The notes under the pieces were generated by a model. That model was given only the letters and a program-made list of their open reading frames with translations, was not told where the DNA came from and made no database searches. Below, one piece after another: positions 54,975 through 64,000 of a stretch of 64,000 bases of DNA (position 1 is the stretch's first letter; each line of letters opens with the position of its first letter). The stretch is from Silene conica (Eukaryota; Streptophyta; Magnoliopsida; Caryophyllales; Caryophyllaceae). The stretch is from the NCBI GenBank assembly GCA_029255685.2, contig CM055319.2:17387247-17451246 (forward strand), in the 5' to 3' direction. The position numbers and the translations under genes were made by a program.

Positions 54975-55413
54975 GGTTGCTCTAGAGGTGACGATATTCT
55001 TATGAGTCGATTCTTTGACTAGAGACTGGTTGCTCTAGAGGTGACGTTATTCAGAATGACTTTGATTTATATTCTACGATCTTCCGTAAAAGGGGTCAAA
55101 TGGATATATTTTGGGTCACAATGGATGATGTTGGCCAAGGAGAACAGTTGGAAAGAAATTGTTCTGCCCCTTGTCAGGGTTATCTTATATCTCAAGGCCA
55201 CTCGAGGAGTAGTGAACTGGAAATGCGTGGCCACCCTCGGAGACTATCTATGGTAGATAATTCCGGTCTATCAGTTACACTCCATATCGAGAAAAACCAC
55301 TATTGATTTGATCACGTGCAAGTACAACCTGCAAGACACCTTGCATTGAGTGGGAGATAATGTAATAGAACAAGAGAATCGGTGATCCACACTTGTGAGG
55401 ACAAGTGGGAGAT

Positions 55414-56557
55414 TGTTGGAGTAAGTGTCCTCGACAATAATGTGATCACGTCAATTATGTTAATTAAATTGACAAATCTCTATGAAAGAATATTCATGGG
55501 ATGATTCTTATCATAAGTCAACTGGTCAACATTAATCGGTAATGATTGGCTTGCTAGAGTTTGACATTACTGTCGTAATGACGGTGATGACCAGTTGATC
55601 CCTTTAGGTCACACCTTTGGGACAGCTATCTCAATATTAAATGTAACAACTGTATATTGATACGAGTTGATTCATTTCTAGATTGTGAATAAAATAAGGA
55701 GATAATTTATAATAAGATTATAAATCATTTTAGTGATTGAAATATTATTACTAAAATTTACATGTTTATGAAACATAAAGTTGATGAATGAATTAACTAC
55801 AATTGTTGTAGCTATGAAATGCGATTAAATAACTATATGTAATTATTTAATTATTAATTTACGATAAAGAGTTTAAAAATGTTAAGCTACGTAAATTATA
55901 TTGTCCTAACTAATGTCACGGATTGGATTCGTTTTGGTCATGTGGACCGTGTGATATGTCCCTCATACACAGACATACATTTACAATATTACATTGGATG
56001 TAATAGGAACATAAGGAGGACAAAGCATTTATTCCTTGAGGCATGCTTGGGACATTTGAGAGGATTGAGAGCCAACCCATTGGGCACTCTCACCTCCCTC
56101 TCAGCCGAACCAAAAGAGGCAACAAAAGAGAGAGTTTTGTTCCTTACTCATTCATTCATACAATTTTTAGGGTTTTGGTTGTTAAGTGAGAACAAAAGAA
56201 AAGAAAGAAAAATAATTCCTTTCTTACAAAACCCTAGCCGTGTACCTCCTTCTATCTAGTAATTTTGTGTGTTCATTCTAGCAAAATAACATACAAACAT
56301 TGAGAGTTAGTGTGTCTTGGTGTTCATCTCTTGGAGGCCATCATCTCTTTGAAGGTTCAAGGAGGATCATCCGTGTTTTAAGCTCAAGAACAAGTTAAGA
56401 AGGTGACTTCACTTGTGCCCTAAAATAGCCGAGATTATCAATGTAAGGGAGCTAATATTTCTCTTATATCTCGACACATTTTGTTAAGCATGCATAAGAT
56501 CTTCTATTTATAAAGATAAATAAAATAGTATGACTAATTAGGTTTTTGAACCTTACA
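55414..56557 (+). repeat. Duplicate copy of the D 3' LTR
   Basis: A copy of 33200-34343, followed by TAAGG (56558-56562). The conserved foldback is at 55518-55598. Confidence 0.92.
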
Positions 56558-59472
56558 TAAGGGTCTAGTTGTCTAACCAATTGGGAGAGTGAAAGTGAGT
56601 GATAGGATACTTGCGCGAAGGTTGAGTTGTATACTTAGTATTCGGTGCAACCTAACCTTGAGAACCATGCTTAGATCGTGAAAGTTTGTGGATTGTAGAG
56701 TACTGTTTAAGGAGTTAGATAAGATACTTGATGATATAGAGCGACCTGAGAGGATGGCCTTAAGATGCTAATGATGAAGAATAGATGATTGAGGTGAGTT
56801 AGTATCACTTGACTTAGGTGAGTGACTAGGCTGAGAAAGGTCCGTTGTTGAGGAATACGAATCATTGGCTATAATAGTTGAGTACTCGAAAAATTTATGA
56901 TTTCAACTGGGAGGAAGTGAATCATTATCTGGCCTTAGGTTATTTAATGGATCTTAGCGTTCTTCTATTGAAGAACTTAAAGTAAACTTGAGGATGCACC
57001 GCCAGTTTGTGAATGGAATAAAGTAAGTCATTGGGAGAAGAAAGTTCGGAAAAACTTGATGGTTTAAGTATTGTTATCTGGTGGACAGTGAGGTAAGTAA
57101 GGTGTATATGACATAAGGGTGGTAACCTGAAAGGGTTATTGAATTGTCATTTGAGGAACTAGCAGAGATGTGTCATCTCAAACTTTTGGGAATAGGTATT
57201 GTGATTATGATATCGTTTAAAGTTTGGAATATTAGGGTATATAAATCATAGGAGGAATTTTCGTGAGAACCGATAATTGAATGACTTGATTTGGAAAATA
57301 AGAAGTGAGAATCCCGCGAGAATAGTGAGAGACCCGCACCTTGGAAGATTCCGCAATCGTTCTTTTCACGTCGCTTCTCTCCTTTCTTCTCCTTTGCTTC
57401 TCCGTCTGACCTTGACTTCAATTTTATTGGAGTCTATAGCCTAAAGTTCCTTACCTTGTCATCTTATTGTCCCTCGAGCCGCCTTTCGTTTGTCTCTCTC
57501 GAGACCTGTGTCGTGTTTATCCCTGAAGTTCGCATCTCATCTCCTCTTCGGTGAGCCTTGTTCCTTTTCATCTAGAATAGTGGCGAGATCGACCTGTTCT
57601 TGGGGTAGAGATACATGCCTTGAGGAATGCTTGGTTCTGCGTTGTCAGGATTTGGTTGAGAGAGTTGGTGAGAATAGTGTTCGAGCGATGTTGGATAGTG
57701 TACCGTCTTGAGAGTTCCATGTAGGATGGGTCGGTGTATAAGTGGTATTTGTAGATTTTGAAGTACCATTTGAGCATTTGAATAAAATGCTTGGAGTTCT
57801 AGATGAATTTAGAGGAATGTACCTTGGATAATGATGATGTGGTTAATTGGTTGAATGAGGTAAGTTAGTGCTACTTAATCTTGAGGAATTTTTGTAATGC
57901 AGAAAGGACCACATACTTGAGGAACGAGAGTTATTGGTAACGGTGTGAGAATGTTGAGACATTTACGATTTGACTTATGGAGTTGACTGAGTGTTTGACC
58001 GTAGGTCACTTATTGAACCTCAGCGTTTACCTATTGAGATACTTAAGGAAATTGTAAGATGCCCCACTGTTAGGTGGATTGTTTTTGATAGCTGTGGAAT
58101 AATGGAAGTTTGTTGGCTTAATAATACTTCGATGGTGATTGATGGGTAACCATTGATGTTTGTGGTAATCATAGTGTAGAGATTTGCAACTTATAAGTGT
58201 TCAGTAATATCATTTGAGGAATCTCGGAATGTGGATAACTAAGTCTTACTGAAACTGTGGGAGTGAAGGTTGCTACTTCCTTGGAATTTTGCCTTGGGAT
58301 GTATACTACTGGTAAGTGGTTAGAAACCAGAGGATTTAGAAGTTGTTGCCTTAGTAAGGTCGTGATTTGAATGTTCACTTTGGTAATAAAATTTGGAAAT
58401 TTAGAATTTTGAAGCACCTTGTGGAATAATTGGTTGGGATCAAGCTGTTTAAAAATTGAAGTTATGGAATTTCGTTATGGTCCCCAACGGGAGAGGTTAC
58501 AGAATAATGAATACCATATCTTGAGTTTTGAGGTTCGATGTTATGGTAATGAGGATTTTGGGTTAGAGTTTCGGAAGTGCGTGAACCTTGGTCTAGGATG
58601 CGTGCTTAAGCTTCTGTCTGGTTGAGGAATACCTTGTTCTGTGGATAAGATAATGGCAAGAGAGATCGTGAAACCATTGGGAGTCTAGAGATCACCTGAA
58701 TCGTTCCCCGTGGGATCTATTAGGAATCGTTGTGACGATGCTTTGTTTTTGAATTGAGTGGTTAGTGACCCCATGTTGGGCAAGAATTACCGTCTTGCTT
58801 GACCTCTAACCTGGTTGTTCTCTTCCTTCGATCCTTTCTCGTGTGTGCTGCCAGTTGTGAAACTGGAAACTCTTAATCCTTCGTGTCAAAGATAATCTCT
58901 ATGACTGTTTCTGCGCTCCCAGCGACTGTTTTCGAAATTCGTTTCCCTATTGTTGACTCTAAATTTGCTGTTTTTGGAAAATCTTACTGCTTTTGGAGTT
59001 TGAAACCACTTCCTCTTCTGTTGGAGGTAACCTTTTGTCATTTTTACAATTCTACTCTTTCAAGAATTTGAGAATAAAAGTTAATTTTGAAGGAAACCTG
59101 GTTTGAAAGAGCCGAATGTTTTACAACTTTGATGGATTTCAGCGTTGGTTGCCACTGGAACGTGTTATTGGAGACGTCTGATAACCTGTGCCGTGTTTAT
59201 CAACACCGAATCGATCTAAATTTCAAATTTAATGATTTAATTTTGGGACTTGTCTCAGATTTGGAATGTCGGACTCTCGAATACGTAACGAGGATCCCAA
59301 CGTCCATTGACAAGACTTGTGCCTCGAAATCTTTTGCTCCTTAAAAACCTTTTTGGAAGATTAAGTTTTGAGTTGTCATGACCCGCTAGTTCATTTTGAA
59401 AGTTTTAAGTTGTTCTCGTACTTAGTTCTACTTTCGAGTTTCGAGGACGAAACTTTTTGAAGATTGGGTGAT
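56558..59472 (+). other. Duplicate copy of the B interior (non-coding)
   Basis: A copy of 34344-37258. No genes. Confidence 0.9.
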
Positions 59473-62293
59473 TGTAACATCCCGTATTTTCGTAAAATCT
59501 AATTTAATCGTTTTTAGATTATTTTATGTAATAAAATAATATGTTAATAATTTATTTCAAAGATTTTAATTTAATGAGTAAGATCCGTCTTAAGAACCTC
59601 AAGTCCTTAAGATGAATATACACTTGGCAAGGTTAAGTTCCCGACTCAAATACCCGTTTTAATATACAACCCGTTCTTTTAATACGGAAAGGACAGCTCA
59701 CTTGTACCCTTAAAAACCTCAATGTCGACATAACTCCTTCCTCAAGACTTCTTTCTACAGTAAACACAAAACCTCCTAAAACCTCCATTGTTAAGCTTTT
59801 CTTTTGAGAAATTCTTCATCATCCGTCGATCAAATCAAGGTAAAAATATCATTTTCGGAATCCTCACTCGATTTCCAAGCCATCTATCACTTTAGTTTTC
59901 CATTTCTTTCACTTCGAAAAATCTGTCCGTTTTGGTAAGGAATCGTTTATGTCCTAAATTCCGTTTTCTTTGTTTGTAGGAGTGGGCTTAGACGATCCGG
60001 AGGTCGATAACTACTTGGTTGAGGAGGATCTATAGCCGGAAAAGCTTGAAAGGTGACGATAATGAGATAACTCGGCCTTTATGTGTATATTAGCATGTTT
60101 GTTGTGTTATCTTGTTTAGCTTCTGATTTTATTGATGTTCATTGTTCAAAGGACATAGTAACATGTTTAGGATGTTTAATACGTGAAGAATTCATGTTCT
60201 AAGATGTTGTTTTGTATTCTTAAGTTCATTTTCAGTTTTTCATAAATTGCGACGGATACTTGCTAAATTCGTTTGAGGATTGTTATGGGACTTGTTTGCT
60301 GCTAGATAGGATGTAATTGAGGATTAGTAATGTTGGGTAAACATCATGTGTAGCAATTTTGAAGTTTGTAGGTCGATTTATGAAGTTTTCGATATGTTGC
60401 GATTTTGCGAAATCCCGTTACAGGCTCTCTGAGCCGGTCGACCGGCTGGGAGAGCATTTGTGTGGTTTTCATAGCTTTTGAGAAAAATGGCCTTGGACTG
60501 CCAGCCGGCCGACCGGCTGCCTGCCGACCGGCTGGTAGTCATTTTGTGTTAGGTATGTTTTGCGAGAACATAAGTAGGATGGGAGCCCAGCCGGCAGACC
60601 GGCCGCCTGCCAGCCGGCTGGGAGTGCATATGGGGTGGTTTGCGAAATAGAGAAGGCTAGGGTATGGAGTCCCAGCCGGCCGACCGGCTGCCTACCGACC
60701 GGTGGGAGTCCTTTGTGATGTTCCTTGGTTTTGAGAAAGGCATAGGCTGAGGGGATTGCCAGCCGGCCGACCGGCTGGGAGTCCCTGAAGGCTGTTTTGT
60801 GTTGTTTTCGCGTGTAACTTTCAAACGGTTAATCAGTTGTATTTGAAACTCGTTTTGTATACCCGTGATATGTATTTGAGGTCCCCGGAGGACGGGCGAC
60901 ACTGTATTGGGTTCGGTAATGGAGTGAGGATAGAGACCCCCCGGTCGGGTAACCGAAAGGGAAACCGGCTCTCCCTCGTCTTAGTTCCCGGGATCAATTA
61001 AGTGTTGATTAATGGTAAGAAGTTAGAACTATAGGTTAGTTTCTACCTTTGGATGTTAGTGGTTACAATGGTTGTCGCGTGGTGGGATATGTGTTAAGCT
61101 CACCTCTGGACCCACTACGTGTTTATATGTCGCGTGACGGGATATGTGTTAAGCTCACCTCTGGACCCGTTACGTGTTTTGCTTGGGCGTGTCAGGATAT
61201 GTGTTAAGCTCACCTCTGGACCTGACACGTGATCGGTTGTCGTACACGGGATATGTGTTAAGCTCACCTCTGGACCCGTTGTGCGGTGACTGCGTATTGG
61301 GATATGTGTTAAGTTCACCTCTGAACCCAATACATGTTTGTAGCATTGGGATATGTGTTAAGCTCACCTCTGGACCCTTTGCTTTGGATGATTAGGGATA
61401 TGTGTTAAGTTCACCGCTGGACCCTTTTCATGATTGTAAGTTTAGGGATATGTGTTAAGTTCACCTCTGGACCCTTTACTTGATTGGATGTTGGGATATG
61501 TGTTAAGTTCACCTCTGGACCCGACATAGTGTAGTAATGGGATATGTGTTAAGTTCACCTCTGGACCCGTTGCTAGTGTTATGGATGTTTTATCTGCTTG
61601 CCTTGATGATGGTACAGTGTCAGATATACATGATGAGTTATTGAGGTTTATTTGATTGTGGTTAAATCATCCAAGGCATTGGATGACTCTTAGTTCGGTT
61701 TCATAAATAGTTGGATTGAAAGACCCCCCGACTGGGTAACCAGTAGGGAAACCGGATCTCCTTCCTAACGGTTTATGAAGTAGGTTGAGAGCCGTGCATT
61801 GTAATCGCATGATAGTAAGAGATCAAATGATGAGATGTTTATGCTTCACATGTTGTTATATGTTGGAGTATTCTGTATTGTTTTATGTGTTACGTGTTGT
61901 CACAAAAGGTGGCTAGGAGAACTCTAGTCACTCCCCACTGATTGTGGCGTACATGTTTTCATGTATGTAGGTACATGCTGGTTGGAGATGGGATCACAGG
62001 AGGGCTAGCGAGTGATGATCCATCATCATATGACTTATACCCTATCGTTAGCTAGACCGTTAGACTTTTGATACTTTGTTTTGGTGCCTGTAGGGATTTT
62101 CCATCCCAGGCTTGTATTTATGTTTTGGATTGATACTTAGAACTGCTACTTATCTACTGTTGTTTATATCAGTTCTGTTTCCATTTTTCAGTTTAAGACT
62201 TCTCGCATGTCGTTTTTTTAAAAAGTTTTAAATTCCGCTGCATTTTTAGTACTTTTGTATGTTTATATTTCCGCTTTCGCGAGGGGTTTTACA
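59473..62293 (+). repeat. Duplicate copy of the B 3' LTR
   Basis: A copy of 37259-40079. The short frame is at 59980-60035, the palindrome array at 60422-60784 and the hairpin array at 61073-61575. It keeps the same shortened palindromes as the original. Confidence 0.92.
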
Positions 62294-62304
62294 CGTGAGT
62301 TCCC

Positions 62305-64000
62305 TGTTGGGAAATGTGTCCTCAACAATAAGTGCGATCACGTAATTAAATCTCATAACAAGAATGCGCAAGGGATGATACGAATTATTAGTCAACTGAC
62401 CAACATTAATCGGTAATGATTGGCTAGCTAGAGTTTGACATTACTGTCGTATGACGGTGATGGTCAGTTGATCCCTTTAGGTCACACCTTTAGGACAATT
62501 CCCTTAATTGATAAAATGATCAAATGTATATTGATACGATTTGATCATATTCCTTAAACTCGTATATCGAGAAATTAGAGGTTAAATCTTAATGTAAGAT
62601 TTATGTTTAAAATTGAAACGTGTCAATTGTTAAACATTAAACGATATTTTAAGATATCGTAATTAGAATGAATTGGGTTGAAATTAATACAAAGGTTGTA
62701 AATCGTATTGACGATAAAATATTATTTTACAATGGTAATTTCGAATTACTTGTCAATTAATAAATATGATTTATTTGACATAATATTTATACGATAAATA
62801 TTTATATGCTTTGTATAATTATAATTTAATTACCTTATGACATATTAGATGTCATACTTTATACAAATTATACAATTGACAAAATTGTAAAATTAAGTCC
62901 ATTTTATGGACTTAATAGCCGGTTATGGTGAGGGTTAGTGTAAGGTGTTTTAATTGTTAAATACACCATTAATCATCAAGTTTAATATGTTGCCTTGAGA
63001 ACACTAACCTAGATGCCACCCTAGTGTCTTGAGAACACAACATGTTCCCTCTTTGACACTCCCTATGCCGGCTACCCCCTTCCCAAGTGAGCATGCTTAA
63101 GTTAGTTTATGTGATAATTAAGAAGCATGCTCATCATATATATATGAGGATATATCATATTCATTCTCTTCTTCCTCTCTTCTTCTAACCCTAGCCGAAA
63201 TTGTGCCCAAACAAGAAGAAATTATCAACCTCTAATACTTATTATAAGATAATAAAATTTATACTAAGAGTAGTATTCAAATATATTTCTAATAAGAGTG
63301 ATTAGAAATAGTTTAAGGAAGAAAACCGATTCCAAGTCTAGCATACAAAGTTTCGGTTCTTTTGGGGTTGTCTTGGTGCATCCGGAGGAGGTATTCTATA
63401 TTGGGTACTCGGAGGATCATCCTTGCAATATACTTGGACCGTGTGTAAGGACTCGGTCTACTCTTTATTTCCGCTTAAGCATGCATAAGATCTAATATAA
63501 ACGAGTTTATAATTTTGTTAATTAAAAGTTAATTAAAAGGTTTGTTAGTATGACTAAATTAGTTTATGAGCAACTACTTAAACCTAACAATTGGTATCAG
63601 AGAAAAAGGGTTGTTTGCATGCTTTCCGTTTCGTTTTTACGGAGTTATTAGAATAACAAAATAAAACTTGATAATTTTCGTTTAAATATATGATATGCAC
63701 GAAAATAATTTAGCATGATACCTACTGTTGTCTAATATGATTTAGAATGTTTGGAATAATTTTTGCATGAATATTGATCATTGGTATTTTAATTTCGGTT
63801 TTTAATACGTTTTAATGGTTAAAAATGATTAATTTTGGGAAAAATAGTTAAAATTAACTTCTGGCCGAGATTTTTCAGTATGATATCACATGTATTTTCT
63901 ATAATATGAATATGAATTTTCGTAAATTATAGACCTTTAAATCGTGTGATATGGATTTTAATGGTTAAAATACAATAAGATGAATAAAATTGGGTTAAAA
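62305..64000 (+). mobile_element. Element E: Copia retrotransposon, 5' LTR and leader, cut by window edge
   Basis: The LTR 62305-63589 (1285 bp) starts TGTTGGGAAATGTGTCCTC and ends AACCTAACA. A primer site TTGGTATCAGAG lies at 63591-63602, and the leader resembles that of Copia-1. The insertion point is at TTCCC (62300-62304), inside A-derived sequence at the end of the duplication. Coding regions lie outside the window. Confidence 0.85.
62392..62471 (+). promoter_or_regulatory. Conserved foldback in E LTR
   Basis: Arms TCAACTGACCA (62392-62402) and TGGTCAGTTGA (62461-62471) are perfectly complementary, with different bases from those in D at two paired positions. Confidence 0.65.

Larger units (their letters stand above)
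54994..62304 (+). repeat. Segmental duplication of 32780-40090
   Basis: 7311 bp at a constant offset of 22214 with no net indel; I count about 26 substitutions. It contains the end of D (54994-56557), D's target copy, B's interior and 3' LTR, B's target copy CGTGA (62294-62298) and six bases of A beyond it. Because it carries the nested junctions, it is a DNA-level copy of this locus rather than independent insertions. The right end is hidden by E. Confidence 0.9.

Overview
This window is plant nuclear DNA, probably from a eudicot with a large repeat-rich genome. It is built almost entirely from nested transposable elements: LTR retrotransposons with plant-type tRNA-Met and tRNA-Asp-like primer sites, a LINE fragment, a Mutator-like TIR element and a CACTA transposase relic. 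I found no host gene, rRNA, tRNA gene or CRISPR array. The species cannot be fixed from the sequence alone.

Layout. A minus-strand Gypsy LTR (1-1464) cuts into the 5' LTR of a gag-only Copia element, Copia-1 (1465-46652). The 3' LTR of Copia-1 is split by a 37 kb insertion, the chromovirus (Tekay/Del-like Gypsy) element A (8684-45895). A is split between protease and reverse transcriptase by B (13233-40079, TSD CGTGA), a related Gypsy element with no coding capacity. B carries two insertions. One is C (14182-23477, minus strand, TSD TTACA), a gag-only Gypsy element inside B's 5' LTR. The other is D (25951-34343, TSD TAAGG), a nearly complete Copia element inside B's interior. Copia-1 itself lies in a decayed LINE (46653-47565, minus). 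Then come AT-rich DNA with GTTCAGTTC tracts, a MULE-type non-autonomous transposon (48465-49551), a broken CACTA TNP2 transposase (51055-52302), and a truncated Athila/Tat-like element F (52303 to about 54974). Next is a 7.3 kb near-identical duplication (54994-62304) of 32780-40090, and finally the 5' LTR and leader of another Copia element, E (62305-64000).

Insertion order read from the nesting: LINE, then Copia-1, then A, then B, then C and D, then the segmental duplication, then E inside the duplicate. D's two LTRs differ at about 6 of 1144 bases and the duplicate copies at about 26 of 7311, so the last steps are recent.

A, B and C share primer site, polypurine region and LTR ends. They look like one family with an autonomous-type member (A, now with stop codons), a coding-free derivative (B) and a gag-only derivative (C). 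Copia-1 (gag without pol) and D (pol with a shortened gag) form a similar pair among the Copia elements.

The most interesting unexplained structures are inside the LTRs. (1) Arrays of about ten potential hairpins in the A/B/C LTRs have a conserved core and unit-specific complementary arms. (2) A hairpin near the start of the Copia LTRs shows paired (covarying) changes between three families. (3) A spliced-looking 18-codon acidic reading frame is conserved between A, B and C LTRs. (4) GC-rich palindrome arrays have lost the same segment in opposite LTRs of A and B. (5) CTCGATCGAG arrays occur with fixed spacing in both the LTR and the gag region of element F.
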